Shown here: positions 1-11,275 of the stretch, piece by piece
How the letters are laid out: every line of letters starts with the position of its first letter
How positions within the stretch are numbered: the stretch's first letter is position 1
Assembly (NCBI RefSeq): GCF_040869045.1
Contig: NW_027136914.1
Location: 744,001 to 808,000, forward strand
Origin: Eurosta solidaginis
Lineage: Eukaryota; Arthropoda; Insecta; Diptera; Tephritidae
DNA length: 64,000 nucleotides
Direction of reading: 5' to 3'
Position numbers and translations under genes: made by a program
Notes under the pieces: generated by a model
Seen by the model: only the letters and a program-made list of their open reading frames with translations
The model's database searches: none
What the model was told of the DNA's origin: nothing

Positions 1-3000
1 TGATACCCATGTAGTACAAACAAATTCTAGAGTCACCCTGGTCCACCTTTTTGACGATATCTTGAAAAGGCGTCCACATACAGAACTAATGCCCACGCTC
101 TCTTAAAATACTCGTTAACACCTTTCATTTGATACCCATGTAGTACAAACAAATTCTGGAGTGACCCCTGGTCCACCTTTATGGCGATATCTTGAAAAGG
201 CGTCCACCTATAGAACTAAGGCCTACGCTCTCTTAAAATACTCATTAACACCTTTCATTTGATACCCATGTAGTACAAACAAATTCTAGAGTCACCCTGG
301 TCCACCTTTTTGACGATATCTCGAAAAGGCGTCCACATACAGAACTAAGGCCCACGCTCTCTTAAAATACTCGTTAACACCTTTCATTTGATACCCATGT
401 AGTACAAACAAATTCTAGAGTCACCCTGGTCCACCCTTATGGCGATATCTCGAAAAGGCGTCCACCTATAGAACTAAGGCCCACGCTCTCTTAAAATACT
501 CGTTAACACCTTTCATTTGATACCCATGTAGTACAAACAAATTCTGGAGTGACCCCTGGTCCACCTTTATGGCGATATCTTGAAAAGGCGTCCACCTATA
601 GAACTAAGGCCTACGCTCTCTTAAAATACTCATTAACACCTTTCATTTGATACCCATGTAGTACAAACAAATTCTAGAGTCACCCTGGTCCACCTTTTTG
701 ACGATATCTTGAAAAGGCGTCCACATACAGAACTAATGCCTACGCTCTCTTAAAATACTCATTAACACCTTTCATTTGATACCCATGTAGTACAAACAAA
801 TTCTAGAGTCACCCTGGTCCACCCTTATGGCGATATCTTGAAAAGGCGTCCACCTATAGAACTAAGGCCTACGCTCTCTTAAAATACTCATTAACACCTT
901 TCATTTGATACCCATGTAGTACAAACAAATTCTAGAGTCACCCTGGTCCACCTTTTTGACGATATCTCGAAAAGGCGTCCACATACAGAACTAAGGCCCA
1001 CGCTCTCTTAAAATACTCGTTAACACCTTTCATTTGATACCCATGTAGTACAAACAAATTCTAGAGTCACCCTGGTCCACCCTTATGGCGATATCTCGAA
1101 AAGGCGTCCACCTATAGAACTAAGGCCCACGCTCTCTTAAAATACTCGTTAACACCTTTCATTTGATACCCATGTAGTACAAACAAATTCTAGAGTCACC
1201 CTGGTCCACCCTTATGGCGATATCTCGAAAAGGCGTCCACCTATAGAACTAAGGCCCACGCTCTCTTAAAATACTCGTTAACACCTTTCATTTGATACCC
1301 ATGTAGTACAAACAAATTCTGGAGTGACCCCTGGTCCACCTTTATGGCGATATCTTGAAAAGGCGTCCACCTATAGAACTAAGGCCTACGCTCTCTTAAA
1401 ATACTCATTAACACCTTTCATTTGATACCCATGTAGTACAAACAAATTCTAGAGTCACCCTGGTCCACCTTTTTGACGATATCTTGAAAAGGCGTCCACA
1501 TACAGAACTAATGCCCACGCTCTCTTAAAATACTCGTTAACACCTTTCATTTGATACCCATGTAGTACAAACAAATTCTGGAGTGACCCCTGGTCCACCT
1601 TTATGGCGATATCTTGAAAAGGCGTCCACCTATAGAACTAAGGCCTACGCTCTCTTAAAATACTCATTAACACCTTTCATTTGATACCCATGTAGTACAA
1701 ACAAATTCTAGAGTCACCCTGGTCCACCTTTTTGACGATATCTCGAAAAGGCGTCCACATACAGAACTAAGGCCCACGCTCTCTTAAAATACTCGTTAAC
1801 ACCTTTCATTTGATACCCATGTAGTACAAACAAATTCTAGAGTCACCCTGGTCCACCCTTATGGCGATATCTCGAAAAGGCGTCCACCTATAGAACTAAG
1901 GCCCACGCTCTCTTAAAATACTCGTTAACACCTTTCATTTGATACCCATGTAGTACAAACAAATTCTAGAGTCACCCCTGGTCCACCTTTATGGCGATAT
2001 CTCGAAAAGGCGTCCACATATAGAACTAAGGCCCACGCTCTCTTAAAATACTCATTAACACCTTTCATTTGATACCAATATAGTACAAACAAATTCTAGA
2101 GTCACCCCTGGTCCACCTTTTTGACGATATCTCGAAAAGGCGTCCACATACAGAACTAAGGCCCACGCTCTCTTAAAATACTCGTTAACACCTTTCATTT
2201 GATACCCATGTAGTACAAACAAATTCTAGAGTCACCCTGGTCCACCCTTATGGCGATATCTCGAAAAGGCGTCCACCTATAGAACTTAGGCCCACTCCCT
2301 TTTAAAATTATCATTAACACATTTCAATTGATACTCATATCGTACAAACAAATTCTAGAGTCACCCCTGGTCCACCTTTATGGCGATATCTCGAAAAGGC
2401 GTCCACATATAGAACTAAGGCCCACGCCCTCTTAAAATACTTATTAACACCTTTCATTTGATACCCATATTGTACAAACAAATTTAGAGTCACCCCTGGT
2501 CCAGCTTTATGGCCATATCTCGAAAAGGCGTCCACACATAGAACTGAGGCCCACGCCTTCTTAAAATACTCATGAACACCTTTCAGTTGATACCCATATT
2601 GTACAAACGCATTGTAGAGTCAACCCTGGTCCACTTTTATAACGATATTCCGAAAAGGCGTCCACATATAGAACTAAAGCCCACGCCCTCTTAAAATATT
2701 CATTAACACCTTTCATTTGATACTCGTATCGTACATACAAATTCTAGAGTCACCCCTGGTCCACTTTTAGTGCGATATTTCGAAAGGCGTCCACCTATAG
2801 AACTAAGGCTCACGCTCTCTTAAAATACTCATTAACACCTTTCATTTGATACCCATATAGTACAAACAAATTCTAGAGTCACCCCTGGTCCACCTTTATG
2901 GCGATATCTCGAAAAGGCGTCCACATATAGAACTAAGGCCCACGCTCTCTTAAAATACTCATTAACACCTTTCATTTGATACCAATATAGTACAAACAAA

Positions 3001-3530
3001 TTCTAGAGTCACCCCTGGTCCACCTTTTTGACGATATCTCGAAAAGGCGTCCACATACAGAACTAAGGCCCACGCTCTCTTAAAATACTCGTTAACACCT
3101 TTCATTTGATACCCATGTAGTACAAACAAATTCTAGAGTCACCCTGGTCCACCCTTATGGCGATATCTCGAAAAGGCGTCCACCTATAGAACTTAGGCCC
3201 ACTCCCTTTTAAAATTATCATTAATACCTTTCATTTGATACTCATATCGTACAAACAAATTCTAGAGTCACCCCTGGTCCACCTTTATGGCGATATCTCG
3301 AAAAGGCGTCCACATATAGAACTAAGGCCCACTCCCTTTTAAAATACTCATTAACACCTTTCATTTGGAACCCATATCGTACAAACAAATTCTAGAGTCA
3401 GGCCTGGTCCACCTTTATGGCGATATCCCTAAATGGCGTCCATCTATAAAACTATGGCCTACTTCCTCTTAAAATACTCTTTAATACCTTTCATTTGATA
3501 CACATGTCATACAAACACATTCCAGGGTTA
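1..3530. repeat. Tandem array of a ~130-bp minisatellite with higher-order structure
   Basis: About 27 head-to-tail copies of a 129-130 bp monomer, each opening with GATACCCAT and containing GGTCCACC and GCGATATCTCGAAAAGGCGTCC. Several monomer classes are visible: TTTTTGACG versus TTTATGGCG versus CCTTATGGCG; CTAGAGTCACC versus CTGGAGTGACC; tctt versus tctc. Blocks of different classes are copied together: 1-518 recurs, apparently without change, at 1423-1940 (11 monomers away), and the triplet at 1941-2330 recurs at 2848-3237 (7 monomers away). Monomers diverge toward 3300-3530, where the array meets a unique element end. The array continues beyond the left edge of the window. Open frames here are shadows of the repeat. 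Confidence 0.97.
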
Positions 3531-3635
3531 CCCTAGGTTCTTTTACAACATGTTGATTTTCCCTTACTTTGTCTCCACAGCTCTCAACTGAGTATGTAAT
3601 GTTCGGTTACACCCGAACTAAGCCGTCCTTACTTG
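3531..3635 (+). mobile_element. Stem-loop terminus of the Helentron/DINE-like element carrying the array
   Basis: After the last monomer comes a unique end: CTCAACTGAGTATG, then the perfect hairpin GTTCGG-TTACAC-CCGAAC, then about 17 bases ending in CTTACTTG before flanking T-rich DNA. The same end closes the copy at 34436 and, in reverse, opens the copies at 11276 and 48830. A subterminal inverted repeat plus a short 3' stem-loop and no target duplication matches the known layout of Helentron-associated non-autonomous elements (DINE-1 type). Assignment to that class is inference; the recurrence of the end is seen directly. Confidence 0.75.
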
Positions 3636-3639
3636 TTAT

Positions 3640-3965
3640 TTATTATTTTTTTTACTAAAGGGGTTTCTATTTCTTTACGTCAAATATGATTTCGAAATAT
3701 AACCCAAATCGGACCACAAATACGACTTTTGTGAATATCTCGGTCCTTGCGCCACCTAGCGGCGATTTTTTCTTACTGTTGCATTGTCATCGGATTCTGA
3801 ATTATATTCCCAGTTTCAGGCTTGTAGCTTATCGGGAAGTTACTTAAATTTTAATTACAAAATTCGCGCTGACCCTGCAGCCTGTCAAGTCAACCTAAAT
3901 AAAACCGTTTAATAAAAAGCACTGGCCCTGTAATATAAGGAGTAGATATGCCTTAGGAGTTTTCC
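3640..3965. other. No gene seen; non-coding sequence
   Basis: Mixed AT-rich sequence between the Helentron-like terminus and the first LINE relic. I see no open frame, repeat unit or terminal inverted repeat here. Confidence 0.5.
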
Positions 3966-3969
3966 GAGG

Positions 3970-5290
3970 CTTCCAACAATGTCTCTAAAACGACGATCAT
4001 GGATAATATTCTTAATTAAATTGAACTACATCCAGCCATAACCAGATGGATCGACTGCATGATTGCAAGAAGATTGGGGAGTGTATAAGGCCACGAAATT
4101 AGTAGAAGGGACACACCGCAGGGCAGGGTGTTATTACATCTGCTGTGGAAGCTTATCATCAACCAACTGTTCGGGCGGTTTGGTGAGATACGCGCCAAAC
4201 TAAAGAACATTGCAGTTGTCACAAGTGGAAAGTGCTTTCCAATGATTAGCTTATTGATGAATCGGCCACTTTTGGATATATATACCAGAGAATAAGAATA
4301 TAGTTCTGTTTATTAGGAGGTACACGGTCGAAATTGGACTACGCCTAAGCAAGGAGGGGTAACCCTGCAAGAGAAACCTTGCACAAAACATTTAGGAATC
4401 ATAGCAGAAAATAAATTTTCATGGAAGCTCAACGTGGAAGAGAGAGTGAATAAGACCTCGACAGTACTTTGTGCATTTAAAAGAATGCTGGGGTGTACGT
4501 GGGGTTTATCGTCCCCTCTCTCATTGGGTTTTAACAGCGATAGTAAAGCTTATCCTCTATTATGGAGTCCTTTTTTGGTTGACAACAAAACCAATGGCTG
4601 CACAGTATGCAGTTCTGCACATTCCACCTGAATATCTGGTGGCAAAGAACATAGCGTTAATAGCTGCTATGAGGCTAAATCCCTCGCGAAAACTTGAGCG
4701 CTGACAATACAGTCGTGGCTGACTTAACAAGGCGCATCGCTTGTACCGTAGATGTTCCAGACAGATTGAGCGAGACCAAATGAATACGAGAGCTGCACAT
4801 GATCGACCAAGCAGGAAAAGCGTCGAACCTATTACTGACCTACAAAATGTCGAAGATTATGTGCAGGTCTAATAGAGAGAGATTAACAAAGTTAGTATTT
4901 GCAAAGAAAAAAGGAGACTGTGGGCTAATTTTGTGTATTCTGACTGGACACTGCCTTTTTTCATCACATGATTTTAAATTAGGCCTAATCAGTGATAGCA
5001 AATGTAGGAAGTGCGGATTAGAGGAACGAAAAATCTGGCACGTTTTGTGCTTGTGCCCTGCGCTCGACAGGCTAAGAATATGTTTGAACAGTTATCGAAT
5101 TTAAAATCAGGAAGTGGCATAGAAAGCTTCTAGTATGTGTTGAGAGGATGGGGTTGTTTAATAACATAGGTGCTGGTTTCTGTTTTGGTCTTTCAATTTG
5201 GTCCTTAAGCAAACTTCTGCTACTACTACGAACTCACTCAGTCTTTGTGGGTTTCTCACGGACCAGCCAGTTTAACATAACCTAACTTGA
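3970..5290 (+). pseudogene. Decayed LINE (LOA/I/R1-like): RT to C-terminal zinc motif and 3' tail
   Basis: Plus-strand remnants of a non-LTR retrotransposon, broken by many stops and frame changes. At 4110-4190 one frame gives TPQGRVLLHLLWKLIINQLF, matching the TPQGGVLSPLLW block of LINE reverse transcriptase. The frame at 4471-4704 gives YYGVLFW and an AAQYAVLHIPPEYL stretch typical of the end of the RT region. The frame at 4799-5104 gives LTGHCLFSSH followed by CRKCGLEERKIWHVLCLCPAL, the C-terminal C-x2-C...H...C zinc motif that follows RNase H in this LINE group. The 3' end runs into TAACATAACCTAACTTG at about 5265-5285, a decayed AACCT-type tail. The same family recurs at 12930-14620, 27365-27620, 28640-29470, 43560-44075 and 46440-47690. 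Confidence 0.8.
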
Positions 5291-6295
5291 CGAACATGGC
5301 TCTATCGGTATCTTTGTTGGTGCTGTTACTTTTGAAATGTATAAACAGAAATTTGTAATTCTGTCTTCGAACCGCACGGCTAGGTATAAAAATTAACTAA
5401 AAATAAAAAAGTGAAAAGGATAAAAAATTTGCACAAAAATTAAATTGGTGCTGAAATACAAGTACAAGTGGATTTATGCAAATGAATTATGTATGTGTAT
5501 GCTTCTTCTGCATATTTTGGTTTTATGATAGTTAAGATACAAAAATGTACATATGCCTGCATGTATGTATGCATGTTTTGCGTGCAGTAAAAAAAAATTG
5601 TGAAAATTGCTGGACGGTGGAAGATTAGTGGCGAAATGAATATATGTAGTAATGGTAAAAGCTGCAGGCGGGTACACTTTCTCTAACGAATTCTGTTGAA
5701 GGCCAACAAGCATACGTGATTAAAAGTCCTTTAAGGATAATTTAATTTTTCTACGACAAAAAAAAATACAGTTTTAAAATGTGATTTTTTAATTTTCTTT
5801 CCATTTTAAGTACACGAAAAACCTTTAAAGGCAAATTATTAAAAAAAAACAAAACGCGAAAGGAAAAATTGCTCGGCGAACCTCATTCTTAAAGTCAAAT
5901 AACTAAATTCGCAGTAGGGCAAAGAGACCTCCCCTGAAAGATACTGTAACAAGATAAAATCTTACTTATCCAGAATCAACCCAGAAATAAAATGTATGTA
6001 TGTCCTACTTGCAACGTGTTCACACATGACAACAACCACCTTTTCAATGGTAGTGTGGAACCAATGGCTCTAACACATCTTTCTTTCTGGTCCATCCCTG
6101 TTGAAACTGCAAGCTTCCTCGAACTTCCTTCCGTTAAAGCATATTGCTGATAATTTATGAGTAGTCGCACCAATTGGATCGGGCGAAAACTGCTACAAAA
6201 AAACAACATAATACGAGAACATTATCATAGTCAACAGAGAACTGGGGTAACAGACTACATGTGCCTGTTCTTCAGCTTCGAAAAACACCTTGGGG
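5291..6295. other. No gene recognised; AT-rich non-coding sequence
   Basis: AT-rich DNA with scattered homopolymer runs. Short open frames here have no recognisable motif and look like chance. Confidence 0.5.
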
Positions 6296-6299
6296 CTTT

Positions 6300-6480
6300 A
6301 ATATAGCCGGAAGTTTGGCGCAAGGGTGCCGAAATGCCAGAACATTATACGCAGGTATACAATGATGATAAGCGACAGAATTCTGGTGTGCTGTTTACTA
6401 TGTCCATCCAGAAATAAATAGATTTCAGGGGCTACCAGATCATTGCATTTCCTTGTGCCCGAATTGGAATATGGAAGTCT
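6300..6480 (+). pseudogene. Possible LINE RNase H relic
   Basis: Reading the plus strand near 6390-6460 gives WCAVYYVHPEINRFQGLPDH. It resembles the segment between the first Asp and the Glu of LINE RNase H seen better preserved on the minus strand at 28979-29380 (AVYCADPEINRSIKLPDYC). No longer frame survives, so this is a short relic at best. Confidence 0.4.
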
Positions 6481-6869
6481 CCCCTAAGAGGCTGATAAAC
6501 ACAAAAAAGCACTTGTTAATAAACCAAGAGCACATGGAGATGTCAAAAATTAATTGAGAGTAAACAAGCAAAAACCGAATATTATTAGTGATGTGCAACA
6601 GATGGCCCAGCGATAGTATAATATAATTGGTAAAGTGGCAGAAAAGTAGCAATTTATCAGTTAAACAAAGCGTGCTGGTGATGATGGCTTAGCAATTTTC
6701 GCAATGAATCTATCTACGTAGCTATGGCAGGTGTCTGAAAATTTTTCAATTTTATTCCTAACTAAAAGAAGAAAAAATTTCTCTTACAGAAACTTGGAAT
6801 CCTTTAAATTTTATCGGTATCTGCTTCATAAAAAACCGAATAGTAGACGTAGAAAAATCCATAATATGC

Positions 6870-7205
6870 CGATACACCGGACACTTCGATAAGAAATCTT
6901 TTAGATATTGATAACTCTTGACAGATTGCATTTTCATAACAAATCGATATCTTTTCGATAATTTTTTTATAATGAAACGATAATTGTTCGATAAAAAATC
7001 GATAATGTTTCGAAAATAAATCGATAACATGCCGAAAACATATTGGTTGCGCGAAAAGACCAACAACGCAAAACCGCGATAATAAATAATTAAGGTTTTG
7101 AATATATCTTTATAACATTTAGATAAACAATCGATAACTCTTTGATCACAAGTCAAAAAATCTTCTATAAAAAATCTACAACATTTGTTAACAAATCGAT
7201 ATCAT
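6870..7205. repeat. TCGATA-rich AT cluster
   Basis: At least ten copies of CGATA or TCGATA lie between about 6870 and 7200, in AAATCGATAAC-like contexts separated by A/T-rich spacers. Successive starts near 6956, 6978, 6988, 6999 and 7021 are spaced 22, 10, 11 and 22 bases, close to multiples of a DNA helical turn. The core resembles the TATCGATA element bound by DREF in Drosophila. Whether this is a decayed minisatellite or a cluster of sites cannot be decided from sequence alone. Confidence 0.55.
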
Positions 7206-7212
7206 GCTAATA

Positions 7213-7640
7213 ACTACCCCAACGGGTTGGTGGGATTATAAAATACCTGCGGCAGGTATGCCTGTCGTAAGAGCGACTAAAATATCAAATTGATCCAAGG
7301 GGTTGTGTAGCCAACTCTATCGAGGGTTGACAGCGCAATATATAGTTCCTCCAACCCAATTGTCAACCTCACCTACCCGTGGCGAATCATGTTTCATTAA
7401 CAGCCAAGCCTCTGGCGACCCAGAACCCCTGATGGATCTAGGGCGTTGGAGGACGGGATGGCCTGAAAGGTTTCATGTGGTCATACCTAATCATCCCCGA
7501 GATGGTCGGGCTACAACCTTAATAGTTTTTGGTTACTGTAACGTACCGGATTTGCATCCGGCAAAGGACCATCAACATCGATAACACTCCCCAAGGTCTT
7601 CGGGGAGTGTCCTTATCTCTACAACAACAACAAAAGTGCT
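7213..7640 (+). mobile_element. Retroposon-like interspersed repeat with terminal hairpins and ACA-rich tail
   Basis: A compact, GC-richer block of about 430 bp in AT-rich surroundings. It starts near CCCCAACGGGTTGGTGGG, has an early inverted pair ACCTGC/GCAGGT, and near its end carries CCGGATTTGCATCCGG and ACTCCCC...GGGGAGT hairpins followed by ACAACAACAACAA. A 3' hairpin plus a short tandem tail is typical of LINE 3' ends and of SINEs that borrow LINE machinery. The 93-aa open frame at 7303-7584 has no recognisable motif and I do not call it a gene. It may be a SINE or the end of a LINE. Confidence 0.55.
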
Positions 7641-8395
7641 AATAACTGACTGGTAACAAACAAAAAATGACTGGAGCATCTGTTCCCTTTACAGTTAGCA
7701 CTATTTTACACACAACTTATGTAGAGTATACAACTATTTGCTTGTTTCTTATGTGCAAATATTTTTTTCCTATACCTTGAAAATATTTTAAAATTTACGG
7801 CAAACAGTTGTAAATATATTTATATGTCTATAAAAAAAAGTAAATTGGCAACTACTTACTTGCTTTTCATGAAAATAATTGCGTCTAACAATTTTGCTGG
7901 GCAACAACACCCCTTACGAAAGTTTAAAGCCACAAGCTGAGCTGCATTTCTACTTATTTTCTTGCAACTTCAAGTGCAGACAGCTGCAACGAGCTACAAA
8001 GTAAGTAAGAAGTTTTTATATTCGTAACTTAATTGCTGCTATAAAGTTTTTGTAAAAAAAGTTTCATTCCAAACTTAAATTGACACCTGTAGAACTGGAA
8101 AAGTTGTAAAGAGATTAAAAAAGCTGCTTGACTATGAGATGAATTGGTTTAAAATTTTATGTAAGGAAGATATTTTACTTTAATTTGCAGCTGCTCTGAA
8201 AGTGGTATTGTAAGTTTTTTATTTGCATATATCTAAAATTGTATTAAGGGCCTATGTTTAACACTGTGTAAGTACGTACATCAGTGAACAAGAAAATGGC
8301 AGTGAAAATTAGAGAAAGGATTTGAAAAAAACATAAAAAAAAAACAGATAGCTACAAATGGTCAGAACTATACTAAAATATAAAAGTTTGGTGAA
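7641..8395. other. No gene recognised; AT-rich non-coding sequence
   Basis: AT-rich sequence with no long open frame, no inverted repeat and no unit repeated elsewhere in the window. Confidence 0.5.
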
Positions 8396-8397
8396 AA

Positions 8398-8740
8398 AGC
8401 TGCCGCCGTGGTGTGGTGGTGGGGGCTCCGCCTACCACAACGAAGATCCTGGTTCACACCCCGGGCAAAACAACATCCAAAATTTTAGAAACAAGTTTTT
8501 TTTTTCAATTAGAAGAAAATCTTCTAATCGGGTCGCCCCTCGGCAGTGGTTTGGCAAGCATTCCGAGTGGATTTCTGCTATGCAAATCGTCTCAGTGAAA
8601 ACTCATCTGCCCTACAGATGCCGTTCGGAGTTGGAATAAATAAGAAGAAGGTCCCGTCCCGCCAATTTGTAGGAAAAATGAAAAGCAGCACGATGCAAAT
8701 TGGAAGAGCAGCTCAGCCTAAAATCTCTTCGCTTTAGATA
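8398..8740 (+). mobile_element. tRNA-derived SINE, near full length
   Basis: The head is GCCGCCGTGGTGTGGTGGTG followed about 40 bases later by GGTTCACACCCCGGG, resembling the A and B boxes of an internal RNA polymerase III promoter. The body has the family landmarks: a T-rich stretch, GTCGCCCCTCGGCAGTG, TTTCTGC, CAGTGAAAACTCATCTGCC, CCGTTCGGAGT, CCAATTTGTAGG and GGAAGAG...CTCAGCC. The same order recurs at 9177, 30545, 42450, 49847, 51480 and 58900. It has no coding capacity; such elements move with LINE enzymes. Confidence 0.85.
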
Positions 8741-9176
8741 AAACTATTAAACTACTCCACAAAATATACAGTCGAAAATGTTAACACAACTTCACTACTA
8801 TAGTTACGTTTTTGTGAGTGAACTATTGTTAGCAGTTTCAATACATCACTATGCAGGTAGGTATAAAGACTGAAGAACAAAGGCATCGAATGTAACAGAG
8901 AACATGAGACGGAAAGATGTGCAGTGCACATTGCTGACATATACATGCATAGAAGGCAACAGTGAGTACGAGATCCCGAGATATACACAGCAATTAAGAG
9001 CACATATTGCTCAGTGTAATACACATGAACAATAAATAAGCAACTATTTGAGAAGGCTGTTCGTGAAAAGTATAAATCATGGAAGAAAAAGACGAATGAG
9101 GTAAATGAAAGTATAGAAACAGCGCAAGCAAGGGATAGTCAATCAATTTGGTTTTAATACGCTATAAGTAGAGTAC
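8741..9176. other. Spacer between two SINE copies; nothing recognised
   Basis: AT-rich DNA. The antisense open frame at 8752-9024 is rich in Cys, Ser and Tyr and matches no family I know; I treat it as chance. Confidence 0.45.
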
Positions 9177-9515
9177 GCTGCCGTGGTATGGTAGTAGTGC
9201 GCTCCATTTACCACACCGAAGAAGACCCGCGGTTCAAGTCCCGGGAAAAGCTACATCAAAATGTAGAAACACGCTTTTTTTTTATTAGAAAACACTTTTT
9301 CAAAGCAGGGTCAACCAGCAGGAAACACCGAGTGTATTTCTGCCATGAAAAGCTCTCAGTGAAAACCCATCTGCCTTGCAGATGCGGTTCGGAGTCGGCG
9401 TAAAACATAAAGGTCTCGTCCTGCCAATTTCTAGGACAAATTAAATTAAAAGGAGAATGATGAAAATTGGAAGACATGCTCGACTTTAATCTCTTCGAAG
9501 ATGCATCGCGCTTCA
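9177..9515 (+). mobile_element. tRNA-derived SINE, second copy
   Basis: Same family as 8398-8740. The head GCCGTGGTATGGTAGTAG is followed by GGTTCAAGTCCCGGG, a better B-box match than in the first copy. Body landmarks CTCAGTGAAAACCCATCTGCC, GCGGTTCGGAGTCGGCGTAAAAC and GGAAGACATGCTCG appear in order. Point changes and small indels relative to other copies show it is old. Confidence 0.83.
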
Positions 9516-9729
9516 ATTGTACATTTCATTCCAGATAAATTACTTGTGGAACATAACACGTGGCACCGCCCGTTTAAAAAAATGTCTCCCATTTTCTTCT
9601 TACAATGAAACTTGACAAGTGAAATATCATTGATTCTAAACTGTCTTTGCTTTAACCGATCCCGTCCATTTTTACTAGAAACATTTTCTGCTATAAGGAA
9701 AATAACTGTACACAATTTCACTACGATAT

Positions 9730-10246
9730 GTTAATTTTTATTCGAGTTATGGCTCCCGAAACATAGAAATTTGCTAAGTCATAAAAGGGGTGGTGCCACA
9801 CCCATTTTCAAAAATTTTAGTGTTTTCCAATTTAATGTTATAATTCAATTTAGAAAATAATATTATATTGATACAAAGCTCTTTTTCGCTAAGATATAGC
9901 TTATTATTTTGATCTACGACCCTTTTTTAAATCTTTTATATGAAAGTGGGCGTGGTCTTTATACGAACGATTTTGTTCATTTTCAATACCAATCTATTCT
10001 GGGTCCAGATAAGCTCGAGTACCAAATTTGGTGAAGATATCTCAATATTTACTCAAGTTATCGTGTTAAAGGACAGACGGAGGGACGGACGGACCGACGG
10101 ACGGTCATGGCTCAATCAAATTTTTTACGATATTGATGATTTTGATATATGGAAGTCTATATCTATCTCGATTCCTTTATACCTGTACAACCAACCGTTA
10201 CCCAATCAAAGTTAAAATACTCTGTGTGCAAAGCACTCTGAGTATA
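9730..10246 (-). mobile_element. Truncated Helentron/DINE-like copy lacking the tandem array
   Basis: Carries the core and one terminus of the family: ACTCAAGTTATCGTGTTAA at about 10050, GACGGACGGACC repeats, CATGGCTCAATCAAATTTTTT, GATATATGGAAGTCTATATC, CAACCAACCGTTACCCAATC and the end CACTCTGAGTATA at 10246. The opposite end with hairpin and minisatellite is missing, so this is a 5'-end fragment in minus orientation relative to the hairpin-last convention. The left boundary is approximate. Confidence 0.75.
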
Positions 10247-11275
10247 ATGAACCAAGTACGTTACCAAATGATCTTAAAGTACTAAAGGGGTTCAAGAAAG
10301 AATTCATTGTGGCTATTTTGATCTCTACCCGATAAAAATTTTATATTTACACGCAATCTAAACATCTCATCACCACCTAAGGGGCTTCACTTTAAAAATA
10401 ATAAATATGGGTTCTGACAAAACGAGAGGCGGCAGAGTCCCTTACAGCATTTTCAATTTGAGCCACACATTCCATCTACAACAACTAGATGCAGAGGAGT
10501 TCTATTTAATCCTTGCATTTTTGACGCTGACTGCAGAACAAAAAAAATTAATTTTTTCTGACTCCTTCTCTTAGCTCATTACCATCCTTTGCAAATTATG
10601 TGAATGTGTTATAAGAGTAGAAAAATGCTTTTAAAATTTGTATTTATCATGGCATGCAAATTAATGGACTAATTAAGATATCGTAAATGCAACTGGTTTC
10701 GCTAATTGAAAGCGTTCTTTGCTTGTATGCTTATAAAAATTACATTATTTAACTATAAAAATTTATAATACTTTTCTTTGTACGCTATTTTTTAACTTTT
10801 ACTAAATTGTGCAATAGTTAGTAATTAATTTGCAAATGTGATTAAAAACTCTGGAAATAGTAATAGGAAAACCAGTCACAAAAAGCATAAGAGCAAATAA
10901 AAATAAAGAAATAATTAGCAATTTTTTCTAGTCTTCTTTGATTTTGCCAAATTATCTTTAATTAGCTGAAGAGGGTAAAATAAGATTAGTAATATGATAC
11001 CAAAGATGCCGCCGTTGCAGGTTACCTGCGTCGAAGTCGATGTATACTTATGAAACTTTGTATGTGTGAATGCTTGTACATATCAAAGTGCCCAAATAAC
11101 ACACGATACATTTATGGCATCTTATAGTAACTGGAACTTAAGCAGATATCCATTTGGAGAAAAAAAAAAAATTGTATCCTGCTTAAACTAGTGAAAAAGT
11201 ATTACATCCGCACAAAAATTATTCCCTTGTAGAGAAATTATATAAGGAAGAAACGTAAAATAAACCAAAGAAAAG
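10247..11275. other. No gene recognised; AT-rich non-coding sequence
   Basis: AT-rich sequence without long open frames or repeats shared with the rest of the window. Confidence 0.5.

Noticed and set aside
2335..2535. Antisense open frame in the minisatellite
   Set aside because: It repeats DAFSRY-HK-GPGVTL because it reads the 130-bp monomer; no independent coding evidence. The same holds for 32871-33119, 48994-49230 and 50376-50561.
1..3530. CRISPR-like array
   Set aside because: The ~130-bp units are contiguous tandem copies without unique spacers, in evident animal DNA.
7303..7584. 93-codon frame as a small gene
   Set aside because: Lies wholly inside a retroposon-like repeat and matches no protein family I recognise.
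8398..8470. A functional tRNA gene
   Set aside because: A- and B-box-like segments are present but no cloverleaf can be drawn, and the sequence continues into a SINE body that recurs in several copies.
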